Below, piece by piece: positions 19,259-26,776 of a stretch of DNA of 64,000 nt. The notes under the pieces are model-generated. The model had not been told where the DNA came from. It saw nothing but the letters and a program-made list of their open reading frames with translations, and made no database searches. The position numbers and the translations under genes are program-made. Source of the DNA: an uncultured Microbacterium sp. (lineage in GTDB: Bacteria; Actinomycetota; Actinomycetes; Actinomycetales; Microbacteriaceae); contig CAJYHN010000002.1 of NCBI GenBank assembly GCA_913774665.1, positions 496,001-560,000 of the forward strand. The letters are read 5' to 3'. Positions within the stretch are counted from its first letter, which is position 1, and each line of letters starts with the position of its first letter.

Positions 19259-19546
19259 ATGAACGCCCTGTTCACGCGCGCGCCGCAGCACTCCTCGGCC
19301 GCGCCTTCCTCCCTCCCCACCCCCTCGACGATCACGTTCGACACGACGGCATACCGGCCGCTCGGTCTGCTCGACCGCCTGTCGCTGCGTCTGGGTCTCT
19401 GGCTGCTGAACCGGCACGCCAACCGGGCCCGCGCCCTCGACACTCGAGCAGTCGAGGCTCTTCGAGCCCGCGACGCGGCCGCCGAGCGCGCCCGCCGCGA
19501 GCAGGCCTGGCAGAGCGCGGCCGCGTTCAGCCGCCCGCCGTTCTGA
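19259..19546 (+). CDS. 95-residue basic helical protein
   Basis: ATG 19259 follows CGGAG. The N-terminal half is serine-, threonine- and proline-rich; the middle GLLDRLSLRLGLWLLNR looks amphipathic; the C-terminal half is an arginine- and alanine-rich helix. It may contact membranes or nucleic acid, but no family is recognised. A strong hairpin (19551-19580) follows directly. It lies 148 nt after the 37-residue peptide, in which I see no other signal. Confidence 0.6.
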   Translation: MNALFTRAPQHSSAAPSSLPTPSTITFDTTAYRPLGLLDRLSLRLGLWLLNRHANRARALDTRAVEALRARDAAAERARREQAWQSAAAFSRPPF

Positions 19547-19550
19547 TTCC

Positions 19551-19580
19551 GGTGGGGTCGGCCTCTCGGCCGGCCCCACC
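19551..19580 (+). terminator. Terminator after the 95-residue protein
   Basis: GGTGGGGTCGGCC pairs with GGCCGGCCCCACC (13 bp, one G-U) around TCTC, 5 nt after the stop. If it acts as an attenuator, it would limit read-through into the GNAT gene. Confidence 0.75.
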
Positions 19581-19613
19581 CCTTCCCCGTCTCATCCGAC
19601 GAAAGACCTTCGA

Positions 19614-20693
19614 ATGACTTCCTTCCCCGCCGGCCTCGAGCTGCGCCCGCTTCACATCCCCGCCCGCATCGACGATCCGGATGCCGCGGACTTCCGCGAG
19701 ATGGTCCGCCTCCGCAACCTGGTCTACGCCGAGATCTCGGGGCACGACGATTCGTTCATGCCCGCCGACGAGCTCCTCCCCCTGTACCAACCCCAGCCCG
19801 AGATGAAGCGGTACGCGTGGATCGCCGTCTTCCACGGCGAGGTCGTCGGGCGGGTGGGCCTCGACTTCCCGCAGGAAGAAGGCGCCCGCACCGGATTCTG
19901 GCTCATCGAACTGCGCCGCTCCGCGTGGGGCCACGGCATCGGACGCGCCGCCTATGCGCTCATCGAGAACACGGCGCGCGAGCACGGACGTACCGTCCTG
20001 CAGTCGAGGGCCGAGCATCCCGCCGCGGACGGACCGCGCCTCGACGCGCCGACGGGATTCGGCTCGATCCCGCGGGATCACGCGGCGCGGTTCCTCCTGG
20101 CATCCGGCTTCTCGCTCGAACAGATCGTGCGCGTCAGCTCGCTCGATCTCGCCGGGGCACGACCACGTCTTGATCAACTGCTCGCGGACGCCGAACAGGC
20201 GGCCTCGGGCTACCGGATCGTGCAGTGGACTCTGCCCACGCCCGACGAGTTCGTCGATGCGTTCGCGTGGATGAAGTCGCGTATGGTGACCGACGCCCCC
20301 TCGGCGGACCTCGAGTTCGACGAGGAGGTGTGGGATGCCGGTCGGGTGCGCCGCTACGAAGCCGGCTACATCGACGCCGGACGGCACATGCTCGTCACCG
20401 CCGCCCAGCACGTCGACACCGGTGAGCTTGCGGCCTTCAACGAACTCGTCATCGGCAAGGACCGCACCGCTGCCACCAGCCAGGAGGACACCCTCGTCGT
20501 CGACGCCCACCGCGGGCACCGCCTCGGCATGCTCGTGAAGTGCGCGGGACTCCTCGCGTGGCACGATGTCGCACCGGAGTCACCCCGCGTGCTGACCTAC
20601 AACGCCGAAGAGAACCGTCCCATGCTCTCGATCAACGAAGCCATCGGCTTCACGCCGATCTCGTACGAGGGAGTGTGGAAGAAGGTGCTGTGA
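19614..20693 (+). CDS. Two-domain GNAT N-acetyltransferase
   Basis: 359 residues with two GNAT-like folds. The first has GEVVGRVGLDFP and a Q/RxxGxG/A-like SAWGHGIGRAAYALIE; the second has EDTLVVDAHRGHRLGMLVKC and the C-terminal NRPMLSINEAIGFTPI. The tandem arrangement recalls mycothiol synthase and antibiotic-modifying GNATs, but the substrate is unknown. It may be co-expressed with the two small genes upstream. Confidence 0.85.
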   Translation: MTSFPAGLELRPLHIPARIDDPDAADFREMVRLRNLVYAEISGHDDSFMPADELLPLYQPQPEMKRYAWIAVFHGEVVGRVGLDFPQEEGARTGFWLIELRRSAWGHGIGRAAYALIENTAREHGRTVLQSRAEHPAADGPRLDAPTGFGSIPRDHAARFLLASGFSLEQIVRVSSLDLAGARPRLDQLLADAEQAASGYRIVQWTLPTPDEFVDAFAWMKSRMVTDAPSADLEFDEEVWDAGRVRRYEAGYIDAGRHMLVTAAQHVDTGELAAFNELVIGKDRTAATSQEDTLVVDAHRGHRLGMLVKCAGLLAWHDVAPESPRVLTYNAEENRPMLSINEAIGFTPISYEGVWKKVL

Positions 20694-20696
20694 CCT

Positions 20697-20732
20697 GAGA
20701 GGGGGACGGGTCTGGAGTCCCGTCCCCCTCTC
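20697..20732. terminator. Bidirectional terminator, GNAT gene and ESX cassette I
   Basis: GAGAGGGGGACGGG pairs perfectly with CCCGTCCCCCTCTC (14 bp) between the convergent GNAT and WXG100 genes. Confidence 0.8.
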
Positions 20733-20735
20733 GCG

Positions 20736-21020
20736 TCATGACCACAGTGCGGTCACATCTGCCTCGGTCTGGGTGAGGCGGTCACCGGCGTGCTGCGCCG
20801 CTCCCGTCGCATCAGCCAGCGCGGAATGCAAGCGACCGATGGAGTCCGCCCATTCTCGGTGAGTACGCTCGTACGCCGCCTGCGCGGCACCTGACCACTG
20901 CCCACGCAGTGCGGTGACCTCCCGATCGAGGCCGTCCAGCTGATCCTGGATGCCAGCGATCACCCGTCGCAAAGCGGCGATCGTCTCCGCGTGCCGCTGG
21001 GGATCGAACCTGAGGGTCAT
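20736..21020 (-). CDS. WXG100-family ESX protein (cassette I)
   Basis: 94-residue all-helical protein with the central turn QWSGAAQAAYE, a WXG variant typical of type VII secretion substrates and partners. It has the expected length for a helical hairpin. Its ATG overlaps the stop of the lipoprotein gene, making it the last gene of a four-part operon with the DUF1023 hydrolase. It could be the secretion partner of that hydrolase. No ESX secretion machinery lies in this window. Confidence 0.8.
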   Translation of the reverse strand: MTLRFDPQRHAETIAALRRVIAGIQDQLDGLDREVTALRGQWSGAAQAAYERTHREWADSIGRLHSALADATGAAQHAGDRLTQTEADVTALWS

Positions 21021-21541
21021 GGGGTCGGCGTGGGGCTCGTGAGTTCGAAGATGTCGCCGGGTACGCAGGCACTGGTGGCCTGGAAGTAGACAGCGCGATC
21101 GCTGACGTCCAGCAGATAGTAGCTGCCATCCGGTTCGGTGCCCGTGAGGTAAGGCGGATCAGAAAGAATCCACCGTGGCGGAGTCAGGTTCGTGTCGCGC
21201 TCGACCGTCACGTCGTGTCCTCGCTCCTGCCACACTTTCTGCGCGTTTGCGATGAGATCAGCGGCAGCGCTCGGCAATGGCTCGGAGCGGGACGCGGCAA
21301 ACGACAACTTCACGCGCGGTCCCGCGGAGTCGTCGGCGCAAGCTAGCCACGAGGCGTCATCTACTTTCCAGCCCTCAGCCGCGACCGCGGCTGCGCTCGC
21401 CTCGTAGAGATCGAGGATCTGCGCCTTGACATCTTCTGGGGTCACGTCGGGTCCCTTCGAGTTCTGGTCGCCACCGGGTGAGCAAGCGGTGAGCAGGACG
21501 ACGAGCAGCGCGCTGACTGCGATGTAAGTGCGTCTGTTCAT
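21017..21541 (-). CDS. Lipoprotein of ESX cassette I
   Basis: 174-residue protein with a signal peptide ending in the lipobox LTAC (Cys about 20). The mature part has helices (DVKAQILDLYEASAAAVAAE) and no recognised domain. It lies 2 nt after the hydrolase gene and overlaps the WXG100 gene. The position suggests a cell-surface partner, or an immunity protein, for the hydrolase. Both are inferences from neighbourhood. Confidence 0.75.
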   Translation of the reverse strand: MNRRTYIAVSALLVVLLTACSPGGDQNSKGPDVTPEDVKAQILDLYEASAAAVAAEGWKVDDASWLACADDSAGPRVKLSFAASRSEPLPSAAADLIANAQKVWQERGHDVTVERDTNLTPPRWILSDPPYLTGTEPDGSYYLLDVSDRAVYFQATSACVPGDIFELTSPTPTP

Positions 21542-21543
21542 AG

Positions 21544-23364
21544 TCAACGAATGCCGTTCCACCCGACCGGGTACTCATTCGATCCGCTCGAGTGGTGCGG
21601 CCCGATCAGGTCTGATTCTGTCAGCGGTTGGTCGACGATGACCTCGTCCCCGCGGCCCGTCGTTGCCAACGCCGTGTTGAACTGCGCGGTCGTGTTCGCA
21701 TCGAAGTAGCTGAATGTCTCCGAGCCATCGCCGAACGGTCCGTGTTTGTCAACCGCGCGCAGCGTCTCGCCGCCGGGGGCGATGCCCGCTTCCGAGGAGA
21801 ACTCGCGCGCCCCGAACGATGTCGCTGTCGGGTCGACGCGTCCGTATAGGACGACGTACGAGGTGATCTGCCCGACAGGCGCCCAGCCGTCGTGACGGGC
21901 TTGAGATGCGAACACCTGTCCGGGAGGCACATTCAGGTCCGCGACGTTGTCTACTTGATTGTCTACACCGGCCGAGCCGAGCAGGACGACGTGGTCCGCG
22001 TGAGCGTCGGTGAGTGCGAGTGCCGCGACATCGGTGCCATAAGAGTGGGCGATGACCGAAACCGAGGCAGGGATGCCCGATGCTTCGTGAACAGCAGCCA
22101 TCGACGTGAGGTCTTTCCATAAGGCGGGTGCGCCCGCCTCGGCTTTCCCGTTGAATGCCACGTCCACCGGCATATCGTTCGTCGGGGGGTGGTAGCCCAG
22201 CCACGCGATAACGGCGTAGTCGCCGAGCTCTCCGCCGCCTGCACGGCGCTGCGCGTACTGGAGTTGCTTCGCAGCATCGACGTAAGTCGCCATGTCACCC
22301 GCCACGTTCGAGTTCATCCCCGGCACGATGAACGACACATTCCTCGCGGCATCCAGGTCGCCGACGGCGACCTGCGCGAGCGGAGGTTCGTCAAGCACAA
22401 CCGACACCAACGTGTGACTCTGGGCCGACTTCTTCAACGCCTCTAGCGCCGCGATCTGCTCCGACTTGTCGAGGGGGCTGCGCTTGGCATCCTCGATCGC
22501 TTGGTCGAGCACGATGCGATTGGCCTCATCACGCGCGCGGTAGGCCACTCCGCCGAGGTTGCCGATGGCGGCGGGGGCAGCGTGGACCAGCGCTTCCTGC
22601 TGGCCACCGTCGAGACCCGACCACCAGCTCGCGACATCGGCGGGCGACGCCTGCGAGAGAAGAGCGGCAAGGTCGGGACGCGCCGACAGCAGCGACGTGA
22701 GGTCGTCGCCGCGCAACGACTTCAGGACCGACAGCGCCGTCGCCGGCGTCACCGGCCCGCTTCCGAGGGCTGCGCTCGCCGGCGCCCACACGGATCCGCT
22801 GTCGGCTCGGAGCACCGCGGTCGCCGCAGCCACAGCCGCGGTTGCGGTGCGTGCCGCATCGGCTACCCATGTCCGCCCCTCGGCAAGCCAGCTGTCAGCC
22901 GTTGCGAACGCCTCCGCACTCGTGCGCGGCGGAGTCGTGTCGGCGCCCCCGGCGAACACGAGGGGCCACGCGCCGGAGAACGGCTCGACGAAGCCCGGCA
23001 ACTCCGCACCGGCCGCCTGCTCCGTGCGTTGAAGGGACCGCGCATAATCCCAACCCTCGATCGCGGTCGCAGCTCTCGCCTGTGCCCCCGCCAACGCCGA
23101 AGCGTATGCGCGCATCGCGGCGCCGACACGGACCAGCGCCTCGTCCGCGTCGGACCACGCGGTCGCCACCCGGGTCACGCGGGCGGTGTAGGCGTCGGCG
23201 GACTGCCCCACCCAGTCGTCGATGTTCTTCTTCCTGCCCACCGTCTCGGCAGCCTGCCGTGCGACACGCGAGCGCCGGGCGCACAGCTCGACGATTGCCT
23301 GGACGTCTCCGACCGAGCCCGGCACCAGGGAAATCGGATCGGAAGTCTGCCCCAGTTCCGCCAT
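21544..23364 (-). CDS. ESX-type DUF1023 alpha/beta hydrolase
   Basis: 606 residues. The N-terminal 120 residues are helical with a WXG-like turn (DDWVGQSADAY, Trp51), as in type VII effectors. The C-terminal 260 residues form a DUF1023 alpha/beta hydrolase with the nucleophile Ser441 in IAHSYGTD, the family's VPGMNSN motif, and WLGYHPP. Related proteins are lipase- or esterase-like. The ATG overlaps the stop of the short ORF before it. I infer a secreted hydrolase effector or envelope enzyme; the substrate is unknown. Confidence 0.85.
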   Translation of the reverse strand: MAELGQTSDPISLVPGSVGDVQAIVELCARRSRVARQAAETVGRKKNIDDWVGQSADAYTARVTRVATAWSDADEALVRVGAAMRAYASALAGAQARAATAIEGWDYARSLQRTEQAAGAELPGFVEPFSGAWPLVFAGGADTTPPRTSAEAFATADSWLAEGRTWVADAARTATAAVAAATAVLRADSGSVWAPASAALGSGPVTPATALSVLKSLRGDDLTSLLSARPDLAALLSQASPADVASWWSGLDGGQQEALVHAAPAAIGNLGGVAYRARDEANRIVLDQAIEDAKRSPLDKSEQIAALEALKKSAQSHTLVSVVLDEPPLAQVAVGDLDAARNVSFIVPGMNSNVAGDMATYVDAAKQLQYAQRRAGGGELGDYAVIAWLGYHPPTNDMPVDVAFNGKAEAGAPALWKDLTSMAAVHEASGIPASVSVIAHSYGTDVAALALTDAHADHVVLLGSAGVDNQVDNVADLNVPPGQVFASQARHDGWAPVGQITSYVVLYGRVDPTATSFGAREFSSEAGIAPGGETLRAVDKHGPFGDGSETFSYFDANTTAQFNTALATTGRGDEVIVDQPLTESDLIGPHHSSGSNEYPVGWNGIR

Positions 23365-23483
23365 CAGAAAATGTCCGCCTGGCGCACGTCACGAACACCT
23401 TCTTCATCGGCTGTTTCATACAACGTCGCCGAGGCCGCCAATGTCTGACACACACCCTCGGTCGCGGACACCCGCTGCATCAC
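23364..23483 (-). CDS. C-terminal half of split EspC-like ESX protein
   Basis: Short frame of 39 residues starting at GTG 23483, whose GTGA overlaps the stop of the next ORF upstream. The sequence ends LYETADEEGVRDVRQADIF, resembling the tail of EspC-like ESX proteins (Y-x3-D). It reads as the missing half of the gene at 23480-23650, in the -1 frame. Either a frameshift mutation or two overlapping small genes. Confidence 0.4.
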   Translation of the reverse strand: MMQRVSATEGVCQTLAASATLYETADEEGVRDVRQADIF

Positions 23484-23650
23484 CCACCTGTCAGAGCCTG
23501 CATGAACGTTGACAAGGCCGCGGCGAGCTCAGCATCGCCGACACGTGCGGTCGCCGCCGTTGCCGTCTCCGGCTCAGTGATCTGTACGGCATACCGGACG
23601 ACCGAAGCCGCGAAACGCAGTCCTTCCGGATCCACCGACCACTCGTTCAT
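23480..23650 (-). pseudogene. N-terminal half of split EspC-like ESX protein
   Basis: 56 residues from ATG 23650, with the start MNEWSVDPEGLRFAASVVRY and the segment GDAELAAALSTFMQAL, matching the N-terminal helix and middle of EspC-like (PF10824-type) proteins. It stops with TGA where family members continue. Joining it to the next ORF by a -1 shift restores a protein of about 95 residues. The TACAGT -10-like sequence just upstream suggests it starts the cassette. Confidence 0.45.
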
Positions 23651-23748
23651 CGCCAACACTGTACCGATTACGCAACGTCACCGACGAGCACGATGACAGA
23701 AATCACCCGACGAATCAGCTGCTCTGGAGCGCGCGGCCCACGGTCCTT

Positions 23749-24639
23749 TCAGCGCCGCTTCTGGCAGTGCGGGCAGAAGTGGCTCGACCGGTTCATGAAC
23801 GACACCCGTACGATCGGTCGCCCGCACCGCGGACACGGCTGGCCGGTGCGCCCATAGGCGTTCAGCGAGTGGGCGAAGTAGCCGGCCTGCCCGTTGACGT
23901 TCACGTACTGCGCGTCGAAGCTCGTCCCGCCCTCAGCGAGGGCCTTTTCGAGCACCGCCTGGATCTCACCGAGCAGACGGTTGACGGCGCGCGTCGAGAG
24001 ATCGGATGCTGCGGTCTCGGGGTGGATACGCGCGGCCCACAGCGACTCGTCGGCGTAGATGTTGCCGATACCGCTCGCCACTGTCTGATCCAGCAGCACG
24101 CGCTTGATCCCCGAGGAGGTCCGCGCCACTCGCGCGCGGAATCGCGCGGCATCGAACGCAGGGTCGAGGGGATCTCGACCGATGTGCGCGACCTGCGTCG
24201 GCACGCGGGCGAGCTCCGAGCCGCGACCGCCCGCGGCTCCATCGGGCGTATCGACGAGCCGGTCAACGGCGAGCGAGCCGAAGGTGCGCTGGTCGGCGAA
24301 GACGACCGAAAGCGACCCGTGCACCGGATGCTCCAACTCGATGCGGATGCGCTCGTGCCGCTCCTCCGGCGCCCCGGGGGTACGCAGGAGCATCTGGCCG
24401 CTCATTCCGAGATGGGTGACGATGGCCTCATCGTCGGCCATCGGCATCCAGAGGAATTTGCCTCGCCGCACGGCGGACGCGATGCGCCGGCCGGTCAGCT
24501 CCGCCTCGAAGTGCGCCGCTCCGCCGGTATGCCGGGTCAGCGCTCGGTCGTCGCGCACGTCGACAGAGGCAACGAGTGCACCGGACACGGCGGGTTCGAG
24601 GCCGGCTCGGACGACCTCGACCTCGGGAAGCTCAGGCAC
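23749..24639 (-). CDS. mutM: Formamidopyrimidine-DNA glycosylase
   Basis: Removes oxidised purines such as 8-oxoguanine. It has 296 residues. The N-terminal proline nucleophile motif PELPEVEVVRAGL is intact, as are the catalytic lysine region (RRGKFLWMP) and the C-terminal zinc finger CPRCGRPIV...CPHC. It overlaps rnc by 8 nt, giving the order rpmF-rnc-mutM common in actinobacteria. Confidence 0.96.
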   Translation of the reverse strand: MPELPEVEVVRAGLEPAVSGALVASVDVRDDRALTRHTGGAAHFEAELTGRRIASAVRRGKFLWMPMADDEAIVTHLGMSGQMLLRTPGAPEERHERIRIELEHPVHGSLSVVFADQRTFGSLAVDRLVDTPDGAAGGRGSELARVPTQVAHIGRDPLDPAFDAARFRARVARTSSGIKRVLLDQTVASGIGNIYADESLWAARIHPETAASDLSTRAVNRLLGEIQAVLEKALAEGGTSFDAQYVNVNGQAGYFAHSLNAYGRTGQPCPRCGRPIVRVSFMNRSSHFCPHCQKRR

Positions 24640-25324
24640 GTGCGTCGAGCTCGCGCCACGCGGTCAGCGCCGCTGCCATCTCGGCGTGCTTCTTGCTCGA
24701 GCCGACGCCCGTGGTGACGACGTCGCCCGTCGTGACGGTGGCGGTGAACCGCCGGTCGTGGTCGGGGCCGGTGGCCTCGACCACGTACGCGGGTGCCGCC
24801 AGTCCCAGGCGGGCCGCGATCTCTTGCAGGCTCGTCTTCGGGTCCATCGCCGCGCCGTAGCGCTCCGGGTCAGCGAGAAGCGGTTCGACCAGGCGCAGCA
24901 CCATGCCGGTCGCTGCGTCGGGGCCGGCCGACAGGAAGGTCGCGCCGATCAGCGCCTCCATGGTGTCGGCGAGGATCGAGTCCTTGTCGCGCCCACCGGT
25001 GAGGATCTCGCCGCGGCCCAGCCGCACGTGGTCGCCGAGTCCGATCGTGCGGGCGACCTCGGCCAACGCCACCGTCGACACGACGCTCGCGCGACGTTTC
25101 GCGAGGCTTCCTTCGTCGAGGTCGGGATGCCGCGTGAACAGCCGGACCGTGACAGCCTGGCCGAGCACGGAGTCGCCGAGGAACTCGAGGCGCTCGTTGT
25201 GCGGAATGCCGCCGTTCTCGTACGCGAACGAGCGGTGGGTCAGAGCAAGAGAAAGAAGCTCGGGGTCGATCTCGACCCCGAGCTTCTCGGTGAGCGCTGC
25301 GCGCTCGACGTTGTTACGCGTCAC
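24632..25324 (-). CDS. rnc: Ribonuclease III
   Basis: Processes rRNA precursors and double-stranded RNA. It has 230 residues. The signature NERLEFLGDSVLGQ is present, with the second acidic cluster DTMEALIGATFL, and a double-stranded-RNA-binding domain (SLQEIAARLGLAAPAYVV...KKHAEMAAA) follows. GTG 25324, 10 nt after rpmF, is the chosen start because longer frames would overlap rpmF. The ribosome-binding site is weak. Confidence 0.95.
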   Translation of the reverse strand: MTRNNVERAALTEKLGVEIDPELLSLALTHRSFAYENGGIPHNERLEFLGDSVLGQAVTVRLFTRHPDLDEGSLAKRRASVVSTVALAEVARTIGLGDHVRLGRGEILTGGRDKDSILADTMEALIGATFLSAGPDAATGMVLRLVEPLLADPERYGAAMDPKTSLQEIAARLGLAAPAYVVEATGPDHDRRFTATVTTGDVVTTGVGSSKKHAEMAAALTAWRELDARA

Positions 25325-25334
25325 GAATCGCCGA

Positions 25335-25544
25335 TCAGACGTCGGCGACCTTGCGGCCCTTGTACTCGAGGAAGAGCTCGGTGCCCTGCGAGTCGGTGAC
25401 GACCTTCGCCTGGTGGGGGCGGCTGTAGACGACCTTGCCGTTCTCGATGGTCTTGACCAGCGCGGGGGCTTCAGCCTTCCACTGCGCACGACGCGAGCGG
25501 GTGTTGGAGCGGGAGACCTTCCGCTTCGGGGGGTTACCTGCCAT
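25335..25544 (-). CDS. rpmF: 50S ribosomal protein L32
   Basis: 69 residues, start MAGNPPKRKVSRSNTRSRRAQWK. This form lacks zinc-binding cysteines (C-minus type). It is encoded between the DUF177 gene and rnc as in most actinobacteria. ATG 25544 follows the DUF177 stop by 2 nt. Confidence 0.95.
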   Translation of the reverse strand: MAGNPPKRKVSRSNTRSRRAQWKAEAPALVKTIENGKVVYSRPHQAKVVTDSQGTELFLEYKGRKVADV

Positions 25545-25546
25545 GA

Positions 25547-26107
25547 CTAGCTCTTCTCTGTCTTGGGGGCGGCGCGGGGCGCATCGCCGTCGTCTGGGGT
25601 GTACTGCTGGAGCGCAGCCCATCGGGGATCGACAGGCGTCTGCTCCGTGGTGCCGGGGCTTTCCGTCAGCCTCTCGCCCGTGTTCGGGTCGAGCCCGGGG
25701 CAGTCCGGCTGACACACCGGCTGGAACGGAAGCGACAGGACAATGGCATCCCGGACCAGATTTTCAAGATCCACGTGGTCGTCTTGAACGTCGAAGTCGT
25801 TCGCTTCGTCCCCAGGATACGCGAAAAGTTCCTGGAACTCGACTTCGACAGGCTCGGCGATGTCGATCAAGCAGCGTCCGCACACCCCGACGGCGGTGGT
25901 GTCGACGGTGCCCGAGACGAGAATGCCCTCGTGCACGGACTCGAGACGCACGTCGAGCTCGAGCGACTCGCCCTCGGGGACGGCGAGCAGTCCCTCGCCC
26001 CACTTCTCGGGAGCGGGCAGGTCGAGCGTGTGTTCGCGCATCTCGCCCGGGTGGCGCTCGATGTCGCGGACGGGGAGCTGGAAAGGTCCGGGTCGGCGGG
26101 TTCTCAC
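25547..26107 (-). CDS. DUF177 / YceD-family protein
   Basis: About 186 residues. The cysteine pair in GVCGRCLIDI and the later CQPDCPGL are the family signature. YceD proteins are encoded before rpmF and are linked to 23S rRNA accumulation. Start uncertain: GTG 26107 (RTRRPGPFQ) is used here; a TTG at 26116 is also in frame. Neither has a clear ribosome-binding site. Confidence 0.85.
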   Translation of the reverse strand: MRTRRPGPFQLPVRDIERHPGEMREHTLDLPAPEKWGEGLLAVPEGESLELDVRLESVHEGILVSGTVDTTAVGVCGRCLIDIAEPVEVEFQELFAYPGDEANDFDVQDDHVDLENLVRDAIVLSLPFQPVCQPDCPGLDPNTGERLTESPGTTEQTPVDPRWAALQQYTPDDGDAPRAAPKTEKS

Positions 26108-26237
26108 GGTCGTCAATGCTACCCGTGCGCTCCGGGGTGAGGGCCGGGCGTCACCCGATGCCGACGGGCACGGGATTCCGCGGGATAGAAGCCCGGCGTC
26201 GCGCGCGGCCGATGGCCTCGCCGATAGCCCGGGCGTG

Positions 26238-26735
26238 TCAGATGCCGCGGGCGCCGGTGTCGAGGAAGCGGGCGACAGCGGGCGGAACGTACGGCGACAC
26301 GTCGCCACCGAGACCCGCCACCTGACGCACGAGGGAGCTCGAGACCAGGGCATGCGCGGGGTCGGGAAGGAGGAACACCGTCTCGACATGGGCGAGGTCG
26401 CGGTTCACGATCGCCATGGGCGTCTCGTAGGCCACGTCCACCTGCGAACGGATGCCCTTCACGAGCACCTTCGCTCCCACCTCGGTGCAGTAGTCCACGA
26501 GCAGACCCATGCTCCACGCGGCGACGACCACATCGCCCTCGACGTCCGCTTCGGCGATGGACTGCTCCAGCAGGCTCTGCCGCTGCGCGATGGGGAGCAT
26601 CGCCTCCTTGCCCGGGTTGTGAACGACGAGCACGTGCAGCTGGTCGAAGAGACCGGCCGCACGACGGATGACGTCCAGGTGGCCGAGCGTCGGCGGGTCG
26701 AATGAGCCGGGAACGACGGCGATCCGGGGGTCCAT
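26238..26735 (-). CDS. coaD: Phosphopantetheine adenylyltransferase
   Basis: Fourth step of coenzyme A synthesis. 165 residues; the nucleotidyltransferase motif [16 protein letters not shown] (HxGH-like TLGH) is at residues 10-25, and [12 protein letters not shown] is the second ATP-binding motif. It sits between recG and the DUF177 gene; the 130 nt towards DUF177 hold no gene I can see. Confidence 0.96.
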   Translation of the reverse strand: MDPRIAVVPGSFDPPTLGHLDVIRRAAGLFDQLHVLVVHNPGKEAMLPIAQRQSLLEQSIAEADVEGDVVVAAWSMGLLVDYCTEVGAKVLVKGIRSQVDVAYETPMAIVNRDLAHVETVFLLPDPAHALVSSSLVRQVAGLGGDVSPYVPPAVARFLDTGARGI

Positions 26736-26776
26736 ACCGCCAGCCTATCCGCGCGGTCCTCGGAACGGCCCGACGA

